Assembly: GCF_042650125.1 (NCBI RefSeq)
Contig: NZ_JBHSAP010000018.1
Location: 434,001 to 498,000 of the forward strand
DNA: 64,000 bases
Direction of reading: 5' to 3'
DNA from: Salinithrix halophila
Lineage (GTDB): Bacteria; Bacillota; Bacilli; Thermoactinomycetales; DSM-45169
This document shows positions 1 to 7,902 of this stretch, piece after piece; position 1 is the first letter of the stretch, and every line of letters starts with the position of its first letter. Position numbers and translations under genes: made by a program. A model generated the notes under the pieces. The model saw only the letters and a program-made list of their open reading frames with translations. It was not told the origin of the DNA and ran no database searches.

Positions 1-488
1 GTATCATAAGCTTCCGACATGTCGGGAAACCGAACACCCCATTCCGGCTGGTTGGGCCCCATGAGAGGGTTGTCGAACTGGAAGTTGATGTGATCACGGA
101 TCAACATCAGATCCCCGGCTTTCAATTGGGTGTTGATACCACCCGCCGCATTGGTGACAACGAGGGCCTCCACCCCCAACTCTTTCATCACCCGAATCGG
201 GAAGGTAACCTCGGCCATGCTGTATCCTTCGTAATAATGAAAGCGCCCCTGCATAGCCACAACGGGTTGCCCTTCCAATTCACCGATCACCAGTTGACCA
301 GCGTGGCCTTCCACAGTAGAAACTGGAAAGTGAGGGATCTCTCCATACGGGATAATATCGGGATTGACAATTTCCTCTGCCAGCACGCCCAATCCAGAAC
401 CCAGCACCAGGCCAATCCGCGGGCGGGTCTTGCTTTGTTTTCGAATGACCTCTACAGCCAGGCGGGTTTTCTCTACAACAGATTCCAT
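1..488 (-). CDS. punA: Purine nucleoside phosphorylase, C-terminus cut by window edge
   Basis: Cytoplasmic salvage enzyme that phosphorolyses purine (deoxy)nucleosides to the free base and (deoxy)ribose-1-phosphate. About 162 N-terminal residues are visible and the rest lies beyond the left edge. I see the phosphate-binding loop GLVLGSGLG near residue 26, EGHAGQLV near 60, RFHYYEGY near 82 and NAAGGI near 112, all typical of the trimeric PNP family. The ATG at 488 follows a GAGGGGAG ribosome site that overlaps the deoB stop codon, so the two genes are translationally close (14 nt gap). DeoB consumes the pentose-1-phosphate made here, which fits a nucleoside-catabolism operon. The deoB-punA pair is also adjacent in B. 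subtilis. Confidence 0.95.
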   Translation of the reverse strand, partial: MESVVEKTRLAVEVIRKQSKTRPRIGLVLGSGLGVLAEEIVNPDIIPYGEIPHFPVSTVEGHAGQLVIGELEGQPVVAMQGRFHYYEGYSMAEVTFPIRVMKELGVEALVVTNAAGGINTQLKAGDLMLIRDHINFQFDNPLMGPNQPEWGVRFPDMSEAYD

Positions 489-502
489 CTTTTTTTCTCC
501 CC

Positions 503-1690
503 TCATTGTTTCATTTTTAAGTCCGGCAAAAAGCTCGTCCCATGTCTTGGTGCATTCAGGCCGAAATTATCAGCGATCGTGGCCCCCACATCGGAAAACG
601 TTTCGCGGATTCCGAGGGAAACCCCCTCTTCAGATAGGGAAGGGCTCCAAACAAAAAGCGGCACATATTCCCGGGTGTGATCCGTCCCTTTGTAAGTTGG
701 ATCATTGCCATGATCAGCGGTGACGATCAAGAGATCTCGTTCCCTGACGGTTTCCAAGATATCCGGCAAACGCCGGTCAAAATCCTCAAGGGCTCGACCG
801 TACCCTTCCGGGTCTCGCCGATGTCCATATTTGGAATCGAAATCGACCAAGTTGATAAAAGCGAGGCCCCGATAATCCTCCTTCAGTACCTGAAGCAGCC
901 GATCCACCCCGTCCATATTGTCCGTCGTCTTCACAGAACGGGTAACCCCCCGTCCAGCGTAAATGTCCGAAATCTTGCCGATTCCGATCGAATCGAGCTT
1001 TGCTTCCGCCAGTTGATCCATCACGGTTTCATGGGGCGGGACCACAGAGTAATCCCGTCGGTTGGCGGTACGCTCAAATTGACCCGGCCTGCCGATAAAA
1101 GGACGAGCAATCACACGGACAACGGCGAAGCGGTCATCAAGGGTTAACTCCCTAGCTGTTTCGCAGATGCGGTACAGTTCATCCAATGGGACCACATCTT
1201 CGTGAGCAGCGATCTGGAACACACTGTCGGCAGAAGTATAAACGATCACATCCCCGGTTTCCATATGTTTTTCGCCCAACTCATCGATAATCGCCGTTCC
1301 TGAGGCAGGTTTGTTACCCAGCACACCCCGGCCAATGCGTTGGGAAAAAGCGTCGAGTAACTCCTTGGGAAAACCGTTGGGATACGTTTTAAAAGGTTTT
1401 TGCGTATGAACCCCCATCAATTCCCAATGCCCTGTGGTTGTATCCTTGCCGGCGGATACCTCTGCCATCTTACCATAATGGGCACGCGGGGATTTCGCGG
1501 CTGGATTGCCCGGGATCGGCTCGATATTGGAAAGGCCGAGGGCAGACAAATTGGGCAGGGAAAGCCCGCGCACCTCAGCGATATGGCCTAGGGTGTGGAC
1601 ACCCTTATCACCAAATGCTTCTGCGTCGGGAAGTGCACCGATTCCGACACTGTCTAGTACAATTAATGCGATCCGTTCAAAGGATTTCAT
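503..1690 (-). CDS. deoB: Phosphopentomutase DeoB
   Basis: Interconverts (deoxy)ribose-1-phosphate and 5-phosphate in the cytoplasm, feeding nucleoside sugars into central metabolism. The 395 residues match the family length. Metal-binding alkaline-phosphatase-superfamily motifs are visible: LDSVGIGALPDA at the N-terminus, KDTTTGHWE near residue 80, and C-terminal TADHGNDPT and GTDHTREYVP. The ATG at 1690 has AGGTGA upstream. It is the first gene of a two-gene unit with punA, and a terminator lies just upstream, so a promoter should sit between 1690 and 1733. In B. subtilis the gene immediately upstream is xerD; here that gene is missing. Confidence 0.97.
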   Translation of the reverse strand: MKSFERIALIVLDSVGIGALPDAEAFGDKGVHTLGHIAEVRGLSLPNLSALGLSNIEPIPGNPAAKSPRAHYGKMAEVSAGKDTTTGHWELMGVHTQKPFKTYPNGFPKELLDAFSQRIGRGVLGNKPASGTAIIDELGEKHMETGDVIVYTSADSVFQIAAHEDVVPLDELYRICETARELTLDDRFAVVRVIARPFIGRPGQFERTANRRDYSVVPPHETVMDQLAEAKLDSIGIGKISDIYAGRGVTRSVKTTDNMDGVDRLLQVLKEDYRGLAFINLVDFDSKYGHRRDPEGYGRALEDFDRRLPDILETVRERDLLIVTADHGNDPTYKGTDHTREYVPLFVWSPSLSEEGVSLGIRETFSDVGATIADNFGLNAPRHGTSFLPDLKMKQ

Positions 1691-1732
1691 TCAATTCACC
1701 TCATCCGTCAGGATACAACAAAAACGCTTCAT

Positions 1733-1766
1733 AAAAAAGGCCGCTTAAGGGCTTCCCTCAGCGGTC
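1733..1766 (-). terminator. Rho-independent terminator after the DUF4227 gene
   Basis: On the minus strand the stem ACCGCT..AGGG / CCCT..AGCGGC is followed by six T. It separates the DUF4227 gene from deoB. Confidence 0.8.
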
Positions 1767-1771
1767 AGTTC

Positions 1772-2014
1772 TCATTCACCCAGCCAATAAAACAGGCGCA
1801 GGCGGTCCGTCAGGCTGATTTCCTCCACTCTCACTTCCGGTTTCCCGTAAGGGGCGAATACTTTGACCGCCCCGCCTCTAGGTTCTCCGTATCGGTGGGA
1901 GGGTTGTATCCATTGAGAGAAGAGAGCAATCCCCTGATACAGGATGAGGGTCAACACCAGAAAAGCGGTAAGAAATTTCGCCCAGCCCGCCAGCCGTTTC
2001 AACGAGATCACCAT
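1772..2014 (-). CDS. Small membrane protein, DUF4227 (YqzK-like)
   Basis: An 80-residue protein of unknown function. One transmembrane segment is visible at about residues 14-34 (FLTAFLVLTLILYQGIALF), followed by a charged region with YGEPRGGAVKVF and a C-terminal LRLFYWLGE. Length, the single membrane helix and position next to fur match the YqzK/DUF4227 family, which in B. subtilis lies between fur and xerD. The ATG at 2014 follows an AGGAGAGGA ribosome site. Here alanine dehydrogenase has come between it and fur, and xerD is not downstream. Confidence 0.8.
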   Translation of the reverse strand: MVISLKRLAGWAKFLTAFLVLTLILYQGIALFSQWIQPSHRYGEPRGGAVKVFAPYGKPEVRVEEISLTDRLRLFYWLGE

Positions 2015-2083
2015 AAAACCTGTCCTCTCCTGCGGATTTTCTTATCATCCTATGGAAAGGTAGGCCTATTTATGATCCATGGC

Positions 2084-3217
2084 TCAGCCCAAAATCTCCA
2101 TGCCGATAACCTCATTCAGGGGCTTATAGGGCAAATTCAGATCCTCCGCTACCGCCTGGTAAGTGACATAACCACCATACACATTCACACCACGGGCAAG
2201 GGGACGGCTCTCTCGGAGCGCACCTTCTACCCCCTGGTTGGCGATCTTGACCGCATAAGGAATGGTCACGTTGGTAAGGGCATAGGTGGAGGTACGGGCC
2301 ACAGCACCTGGGATATTGGCGACGGCATAATGGACGACACCATGTTTCACATAAGTGGGGTCACTGTGGGTAGTAATGCGGTCAATCGTCTCGATGGAGC
2401 CCCCCTGATCAATCGCTACATCGACAATCACGGAACCTCGAGACATTTCTTTCACCATCGCTTCCGTAACCAGGCGCGGAGCCCGGTGGCCTGGGATCAA
2501 GACGGCTCCGATCAGTAAGTCGGCCTTCTCGGCTGCCCAAGCGATGTGGTAGGGATTGGACATCAGGGTGCGGACTTGCCCATGGAAAATATCATCCAGC
2601 TGGCGCAACCGATCCGGGTTCAAATCCAATAACGTCACGTTGGCACCTAGTCCAAGAGCCATCTTCGCGGCATTGGTTCCCACCACACCACCGCCGATGA
2701 TAACCACATTACCGGGCAGAACCCCAGGCACACCGCCGAGAAGAACCCCCTTCCCACCATACTGACCTTCCAAAAATTGAGCCCCAATCTGGACGGCCAT
2801 ACGACCGGCAACTTCTGACATAGGCGTTAGGAGTGGAAGCGCCCCATTGTCCAATTGCACGGTTTCATAAGCGATCGCTGTCATTTGATTATCCATCAGG
2901 GCCCGGGTCAGTTCCGGTTCCGGGGCTAGATGGAGATAAGTAAACAGGTTGAGCCCTTTGCGGAAATACGGGTATTCCTCGGGCTGCGGTTCTTTTACTT
3001 TCAGGAGCAGCTCGGAGGAGCCCCAAACATCTTCGGCCCGGTCCACCAATTTGGCTCCATTGGCTGAAAGCGCTTCATCGGAAAAGCCGGAACCTTCCCC
3101 GGCTCCTTTTTCCACCAGCACTTCGTGACCTGCCCCCACCAGGGCGTCCACCCCCGCCGGTGTGATCGCTACCCGGTTCTCGTTGTTTTTTATCTCCTTG
3201 GGCACACCGATAATCAT
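2084..3217 (-). CDS. ald: Alanine dehydrogenase
   Basis: NAD-dependent reversible oxidative deamination of L-alanine to pyruvate and ammonium; in sporulating bacilli it supports alanine use and sporulation. The 377 residues match the family. Visible are the signature VPKEIKNNENRVAITP at the N-terminus, the substrate-binding KVKEPQPEEY near residue 73, and the NAD-binding GGGVVGTNAA near 175. Terminators bracket the gene's neighbours, so it is probably monocistronic. Its position between fur and the DUF4227 gene differs from B. subtilis, where those two genes adjoin. Confidence 0.97.
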   Translation of the reverse strand: MIIGVPKEIKNNENRVAITPAGVDALVGAGHEVLVEKGAGEGSGFSDEALSANGAKLVDRAEDVWGSSELLLKVKEPQPEEYPYFRKGLNLFTYLHLAPEPELTRALMDNQMTAIAYETVQLDNGALPLLTPMSEVAGRMAVQIGAQFLEGQYGGKGVLLGGVPGVLPGNVVIIGGGVVGTNAAKMALGLGANVTLLDLNPDRLRQLDDIFHGQVRTLMSNPYHIAWAAEKADLLIGAVLIPGHRAPRLVTEAMVKEMSRGSVIVDVAIDQGGSIETIDRITTHSDPTYVKHGVVHYAVANIPGAVARTSTYALTNVTIPYAVKIANQGVEGALRESRPLARGVNVYGGYVTYQAVAEDLNLPYKPLNEVIGMEILG

Positions 3218-3281
3218 GTATTCCCCTCCTTTTCCATCCTATATCATACCACTTGTCAACCTATCTTCATACGAGCCCAAT

Positions 3282-3313
3282 AAAAAACGTAAGACCCTCC
3301 GAGGGCCTTACGT
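3282..3313 (-). terminator. Rho-independent terminator after fur
   Basis: Minus-strand stem ACGTAAGGCCCTC / GAGGGTCTTACGT followed by six T. The left arm begins inside the last codons of fur. Confidence 0.85.
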
Positions 3314-3787
3314 CACTTTGGAACCAACCAATTTCTTGGGATCTTTGACTTGATCTTTACACCGGTGACAGATCCCGTGAAAGGTCAACCGGTGGTCGAT
3401 AATCTGAAAGTCAAATTCTCTTTCCACCCGATGTTCAATCGGTCCAAGCCAATCATCCGTTATTTCATCCACGGCACCGCAATGGAGACAGATTAAGTGA
3501 TGGTGATGGTGTTCAGCATCCTCGGCGCGAAACTCATACCGGGTCACACCGTCCCCGAAATTGAGTTTATGGATGATCTGGAGATCACTCAGCAATTCAA
3601 GAGTCCGATAAACGGTCGCAAGGCCGATCTCGGGTGCTTTTTCCTTCACCAACAGGTAGACATCCTCCGCGCTGAGATGATCCTGTTCATTTTCAAGCAG
3701 AACGCGGACAGTCGCTTCCCGTTGGGGGGTCAGTTTATAACTATGGGCAGACAGTTGCTGCTTAATTTGCTTGACTCTCTCTTCCAT
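3308..3787 (-). CDS. fur: Ferric uptake regulator, Fur family
   Basis: Metal-responsive dimeric DNA-binding repressor, probably the Fur iron regulator given its place beside spoIIM as in B. subtilis. The 159 residues contain the winged-helix DNA-binding half (YKLTPQREATVRVLLE, then GLATVYRTLELL), the metal-sensing HHHHHLIC segment, and two structural zinc pairs, CLHCG and CHRCK. I start at the ATG at 3787, which has AGGGGGG six bases upstream; the in-frame ATG at 3793 abuts that site. PerR and Zur share this fold, so the iron assignment rests mainly on gene order. Confidence 0.9.
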   Translation of the reverse strand: MEERVKQIKQQLSAHSYKLTPQREATVRVLLENEQDHLSAEDVYLLVKEKAPEIGLATVYRTLELLSDLQIIHKLNFGDGVTRYEFRAEDAEHHHHHLICLHCGAVDEITDDWLGPIEHRVEREFDFQIIDHRLTFHGICHRCKDQVKDPKKLVGSKVT

Positions 3788-3878
3788 CGCCATCCCCCCT
3801 GCCGCTCTGATCTCATTATATGGGAGGAAAATAGGGGAAGTCAATCTAATTGATAAATGGTCTCATCTTGGATTGATT

Positions 3879-4532
3879 TTAATTAGGCAAAGCCATCCGC
3901 ATCAACACCGGTGAAACATAGGCCTCAAACATGGAAGCTAATACCAGAACACAAGCCAACGAGGTCACCAGCACCGAATAGGAAAGAAATTGCGGATAGA
4001 TGGAACCTCGGCGTTGGATGAGGCGGTTTTTGGTCAGTAGGATGGAAAAACCGATGCCGCTCACCGCCACGATGATCAAAACAGGAACCACCAATAGGTT
4101 ATGAGGGACCACAGAGACGAAAGCAAAGGAAAGCCCTTCCCAAGAAAGTTGGCTCACCAGGAATCCAACGGTAAATCCGATTACCATCCCCTTCAGAAAC
4201 ATGAGTAACAATATAAAAGGCATTCCAACGACCGATACACCTAGGAGCCACATCAGACCGATCGTTTTAAAATGATCGCCTAGGGAATGTTGGAACGCAA
4301 CTCGGGGATCCGCAACCGATTTCCCCTCCATCCCCTGGAAAAAATGTCCCAGATAGTCGAGAAGGTTTTCCTTCTGGATCGGTGACAGGGTGTTGACAAT
4401 CACTGCTCCGAAAATGACTCCCATCATAAACAGGACTGTCACAAAAAGATAGAGTGACATTTGATTTTGCATATGGAGATGGACCGTTTGGCTCCATCGG
4501 TTTCGCTTCGCCTTCATCGGTATCGCCTTCAT
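3879..4532 (-). CDS. spoIIM: Stage II sporulation protein M
   Basis: Membrane component of the SpoIID-SpoIIM-SpoIIP engulfment machinery that remodels septal peptidoglycan while the mother cell engulfs the forespore. The 217 residues show about five hydrophobic segments (residues 29-51, 92-117, 120-140, 143-165, 186-208), as in the family. The ATG at 4532 follows GGAGGGG. In B. subtilis spoIIM is sigma-E dependent; a matching promoter candidate lies at 4563-4592. It sits upstream of fur in the same orientation. Confidence 0.95.
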   Translation of the reverse strand: MKAIPMKAKRNRWSQTVHLHMQNQMSLYLFVTVLFMMGVIFGAVIVNTLSPIQKENLLDYLGHFFQGMEGKSVADPRVAFQHSLGDHFKTIGLMWLLGVSVVGMPFILLLMFLKGMVIGFTVGFLVSQLSWEGLSFAFVSVVPHNLLVVPVLIIVAVSGIGFSILLTKNRLIQRRGSIYPQFLSYSVLVTSLACVLVLASMFEAYVSPVLMRMALPN

Positions 4533-4562
4533 CCTCTTTGTCCCCTCCTTCTCTTTCTTTCT

Positions 4563-4592
4563 ATTTCTATGAAGGAAAGAGAGGAAATAGAC
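4563..4592 (-). promoter_or_regulatory. Candidate sigma-E promoter of spoIIM
   Basis: On the minus strand GTCTATTT, then 13 nt, then CATAGAAAT. The -10 part resembles the sigma-E consensus CATACAAT; the -35 part is only partial. It lies about 30 nt upstream of the spoIIM start. Confidence 0.35.
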
Positions 4593-4623
4593 GAGGGTTC
4601 CCCCGATTGGTGACGAGCATTCT

Positions 4624-5793
4624 TTACCGGGTTTTCACCCGGCCATAAGTTCCTCCACCTCCCTCTTCAAAAGTGAGACGACGCTCCCGAGCGAGGCCGA
4701 TATGATAGGCGATTTCCTTGCCAATAACGGATTCGATCTCCTCCAAAGGGGCCCGGTGGAGGATTTCCATCTCCGTGCCAAAGCGATCAAGGAGCTTGTT
4801 TAATGTTTTTGGCCCCAGCTTAGGGATAAATTCCAGAGGGACCTGACAGACATAAGGAGGCCGGTGGACAGGTGCCTTGGATGGGCTGTCGGCAATCTCA
4901 CTGATTCGATCCGACACCCCTTTGATAATCTTGAGACTCCCGCAATAAGAGCAACGTCTCTCCCCCGAAGGGAGTAATTCATCGCAATTGGCACAACGGG
5001 TCCGATGGTACTTCCCCAGTTTGGGATCCAATCCGTAATTAGCGACGACCCGACGGCCTTCTTCTCGGAAGAGAGCCTTTTCCAATTCTTCAAAGCTCGC
5101 CTCCTCCATGACCAGCTCATTGTACTCCCTGGCTATCTTGGGTAGGGAATGGGCGTCGGAATTGGACAGAAAAGAGAAGCGGGACAATTCCCGAATTCGG
5201 TCGGCCATGGAGGAATCCGCCGACAGACCCAGTTCCACCCCTGCCAGCCTGTCCAAGTGAAAAAGATCAGCCATCCGGTTAGCGGCGCTCCCGTAAACAC
5301 TTTTAAAGGGCGTAAAGACGTGGGCGGGGATAAGGAGTCCCCCATGCTCCGCCACGCTTTCTTCCAAACGGAAAATTTCCCCGTGGAAACGCTGGGTAGA
5401 AAGTTGCATATTGCGGATATGACGGGAGAGGAAAACACAAAATCCCTTCATGGATGCCAAATCGGGAAAGTAGGCCAATACATGGGCGGCTCCCCGGCCC
5501 GGCTCCCTTACCTCAATCTCCACGCCGAGAATCGCGGTGGTCTCTCCATACCGTAGCCCGCCCCCCGGTATCTCTAGATAACGGCCAGTGGCGATATTCG
5601 CTTCAATTTCCTTCTGAACCGGGGGAGAGTGGGCGTCAATGATACCGATCATATCGATCCCTTTCCGATGGGCTGCCTCCCGCAGAATGTTGTCGAAGGT
5701 AAGATTGCGCGCCCCGGTGATCTTGACGGGCAGTCCACCTTCCGTCCGACCGATATGAATGTGTAGATCCGCAAAGAAGCGATAACGGCTCAC
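4624..5793 (-). CDS. Endonuclease Q homologue (PHP domain, zinc finger, helix-hairpin-helix)
   Basis: Family members (EndoQ; studied in Thermococcales and Bacillus pumilus) nick DNA 5' of deaminated bases such as uracil and hypoxanthine and of abasic sites. The 389 residues show an N-terminal PHP metal site (FFADLHIHIGRT), further PHP histidines (IDAHSPP, IPAHVFTP, NSDAHSLP), a CxxC-CxxC zinc finger at about 267-285 (CANCDELLPS..CSYCGS), and a C-terminal helix-hairpin-helix region (FIPKLGPKTLNKLLDRFG). That domain order is the EndoQ arrangement. GTG start at 5793 overlaps the nudF stop by 4 nt, so translation is coupled; both proteins deal with damaged or unwanted nucleotides. Confidence 0.85.
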   Translation of the reverse strand: MSRYRFFADLHIHIGRTEGGLPVKITGARNLTFDNILREAAHRKGIDMIGIIDAHSPPVQKEIEANIATGRYLEIPGGGLRYGETTAILGVEIEVREPGRGAAHVLAYFPDLASMKGFCVFLSRHIRNMQLSTQRFHGEIFRLEESVAEHGGLLIPAHVFTPFKSVYGSAANRMADLFHLDRLAGVELGLSADSSMADRIRELSRFSFLSNSDAHSLPKIAREYNELVMEEASFEELEKALFREEGRRVVANYGLDPKLGKYHRTRCANCDELLPSGERRCSYCGSLKIIKGVSDRISEIADSPSKAPVHRPPYVCQVPLEFIPKLGPKTLNKLLDRFGTEMEILHRAPLEEIESVIGKEIAYHIGLARERRLTFEEGGGGTYGRVKTR

Positions 5794-6335
5794 TTTTCGG
5801 TCAACACCCGGTTGTGCCAGATATAGAGAGCAGCCACCGTCTTGGCATCGGCGATTTCTCCCGATTCCATCGCTTGAAAGGCTTCTTCCAGGGTGAGTTC
5901 CACTCGCTCCACAAACTCGTCGCTGTCCGGGTTTGCCTCTCCCTCGGAAAGGCCTGTCGCTTCATACAGATGAAGAAGCTCGTCGGCAAAACCTGGTGAG
6001 GTGTAAAAAGAAACGATCGGTTTCAGGTTTTGTGCCCGGTAGCCTGTCTCCTCTTCAAGCTCTCGAGCAGCACACTCCTTCGGATCCTCACCGGGCTCCA
6101 ATTTACCCGCGGGAATCTCCAGGATTTCCTTATCCAGAGGTTTTCGATACTGGCGGACAAACACCATTTTCCCCTCTTTCGTAACGGCCATCACGGAGAC
6201 GGCTCCTGTATGCTTTACCAATTCCCGGGTGGATGTTTTCCCATTGGGCAAGCGAACCTCGTCCAATTGAACGCGGATGACCCGCCCCTCAAAGATGGTC
6301 TCGCTTCGGATCGTCTGTTCTTTTAGTCGACTCAT
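5790..6335 (-). CDS. nudF: ADP-ribose pyrophosphatase NudF (Nudix hydrolase)
   Basis: Hydrolyses ADP-ribose to AMP and ribose-5-phosphate. The 181 residues carry a full Nudix box, GKLEPGEDPKECAA then RELEEETGY, at about residues 79-101, preceded by the substrate-side VFVRQYRKPL. The ATG at 6335 has GGAAGGA upstream. It overlaps the EndoQ gene by 4 nt, and in B. subtilis nudF likewise lies near spoIIM and fur. Confidence 0.93.
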   Translation of the reverse strand: MSRLKEQTIRSETIFEGRVIRVQLDEVRLPNGKTSTRELVKHTGAVSVMAVTKEGKMVFVRQYRKPLDKEILEIPAGKLEPGEDPKECAARELEEETGYRAQNLKPIVSFYTSPGFADELLHLYEATGLSEGEANPDSDEFVERVELTLEEAFQAMESGEIADAKTVAALYIWHNRVLTEK

Positions 6336-6406
6336 GGTGATCCTTCCTTCCTAATTCAATCAATGCCGGGACAGGTCTCCATTCCCCGCCACGACTTCGG
6401 GAGATT

Positions 6407-6431
6407 AAAAAAACCGCGGGGGAAACCCGCG
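6407..6431 (-). terminator. Rho-independent terminator upstream of nudF
   Basis: Minus-strand CGCGGG..CCCGCG hairpin followed by seven T. It would stop transcripts arriving from the DUF3866 gene before nudF. Confidence 0.75.
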
Positions 6432-6569
6432 TCGAATGCTGTTCATCTACAACCAGACAGTTCCATTATACCGGATACGAACCCCCGATGCGAAATCCAT
6501 GGCCAGGTATAGAACCTACCTCTTTTCGATAGGATGAAAGTAACAGACTGGCAGACAGGAGGATGGCAG

Positions 6570-6710
6570 ATGAAAATGGAAACAAGGGAAAAACAACTCT
6601 GTATCATCGGCAAAGGATGGCAAGTGAGGGCGGCACTCCGGCAACTGGCTAAGCATCCCCTGACATTAGACGAGTGGTTGCGTCGTCGGAACTCGAGCCT
6701 TCACCCATAA
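6570..6710 (+). CDS. mciZ: MciZ, peptide inhibitor of FtsZ in the mother cell
   Basis: A 46-residue peptide, in B. subtilis a sigma-E-expressed inhibitor that caps FtsZ filaments and prevents Z-ring assembly in the mother cell. The core here, IIGKGWQVRAALRQLAKH (residues 12-29) followed by LDEWL, matches the known VGKAWEIRAKLKEYG...DWI pattern position by position, including the Gly-Lys-x-Trp turn and the closing acidic-Trp pair. AGGAGG stands 7 nt before the ATG. The last 62 bp overlap the 3' end of the convergent DUF3866 gene. It lies immediately upstream of the nudF region on the opposite strand. Confidence 0.85.
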   Translation: MKMETREKQLCIIGKGWQVRAALRQLAKHPLTLDEWLRRRNSSLHP

Positions 6711-7800
6711 AACGCCACAGACGGTAGGCGGCTTCCGCCGCCCCGCAAATCGTACGGAAAAAAAGGGGATCCTCTTCCAGGCACCTTCCCATGGTCTTCA
6801 CCGGCTCCGGCAATAAGCGGAGCCGGTTTTTCGTTTCCCCAGTGGAAATTGAAACGGGAAGCCATCGATGTTCCACGAAACATGTACGGGCCATTTCCTC
6901 TACAGTAACCTTGAGACTTTCCGGTTCGGAGGGGTAAGGAACCACAGCAGGAGCCAGGGCAACGGAGCCCAGATTAGTCTCTGTATGGTGACTGACACCC
7001 CGGTGCCGCCCCCTCGAATCCGTCTCCTGTAGACGAGGGATGAAAACGGGGATCCCTCCAAGGCTGTGTACAGCATTGACCGCCTGCCCCTGCTCAATCC
7101 CGCTGAACCCGTAGAGGGTCCCTGTACCGACGATCCCCGGTCCCATCGAGACGAAGATCAAATCCGCCCGAAGAACATGACGAGCCAGTAAAAGAGCGGA
7201 ATAGAGATTGACCGCTTCCAATCCGCCCCCGAAAGCGTTTCCCGCCGTCACCGTCCCATCGAGAAACCCGTTCTTTTCGAGGTTTTGAACATGGCGGCTA
7301 AAGGCGATGGGAAGCGCACCACCATCCGTCATCACATAAACGACGCGCGGTTGTTCATGCCCCTTCTCCCCAAGAAAACGCCAGGTAGCCGCGGCAGTAG
7401 GAAGCATACTGTGCAACTCCCCTAACAAAACAGGGGTTCCTTCTAGTGAGCATGCTTCCCTCATTCGTTCATGGTAAGGACTTCTCTCTTCTTCTCCGGT
7501 GAGGACAGCCATTTGCAAAGGTGTGTAACGCAGTTTCATAATGTGTCCCGAAGGAGTAGGCGAATAGGGAGGACGGAACAGCCATCCTGCTGTAAAATGG
7601 ACTCCCCCGGTCCCGAGACCGAGTCGCACCGCTGTCACATTGAGCCAAACGGCGTCACCCACCTTCGCCTTACCCAGCAGGGGAGGGTAATGAATCGCCC
7701 TCCGCCTGCAACCGGTTCCCTCCTCTTCCACCAAGAGCCGTTGTATCGTTTCCCCGTCCTCCAGTATCGTGACCACGGTTCCCTCCGTCCATTCAATCAC
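6649..7800 (-). CDS. DUF3866 family protein
   Basis: A 383-residue protein of unknown biochemical role belonging to the DUF3866 family of spore formers and relatives. The N-terminal third looks like a small beta domain. The centre has glycine-rich segments (TAGNAFGGGLEAVN, SMGPGIVGTGTLYGFSGIEQG) and VVYVMTDGGALPIAFSRHV, suggesting a nucleotide- or phosphate-binding fold, but I would not name a substrate. GTG start at 7800 behind GAGGAGGGG. Its 3' end is antisense to mciZ, so strong transcription of one could affect the other. Confidence 0.75.
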   Translation of the reverse strand: MIEWTEGTVVTILEDGETIQRLLVEEEGTGCRRRAIHYPPLLGKAKVGDAVWLNVTAVRLGLGTGGVHFTAGWLFRPPYSPTPSGHIMKLRYTPLQMAVLTGEEERSPYHERMREACSLEGTPVLLGELHSMLPTAAATWRFLGEKGHEQPRVVYVMTDGGALPIAFSRHVQNLEKNGFLDGTVTAGNAFGGGLEAVNLYSALLLARHVLRADLIFVSMGPGIVGTGTLYGFSGIEQGQAVNAVHSLGGIPVFIPRLQETDSRGRHRGVSHHTETNLGSVALAPAVVPYPSEPESLKVTVEEMARTCFVEHRWLPVSISTGETKNRLRLLPEPVKTMGRCLEEDPLFFRTICGAAEAAYRLWRFMGEGSSSDDATTRLMSGDA

Positions 7801-7857
7801 ACGGCACCCCTCCTCTGCTATAGGAGGAAGTATGCCCGCGGCGGATCGTTTATGCTG

Positions 7858-7885
7858 AAAAAAGGACAGCTTTTGGGCTGTCCTT
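7858..7885 (-). terminator. Rho-independent terminator after bluB
   Basis: Minus-strand AAGGACAGC / GCTGTCCTT stem followed by a T-run. Confidence 0.85.
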
Positions 7886-7902
7886 ATCCTTTGCTTCTTC
7901 CA

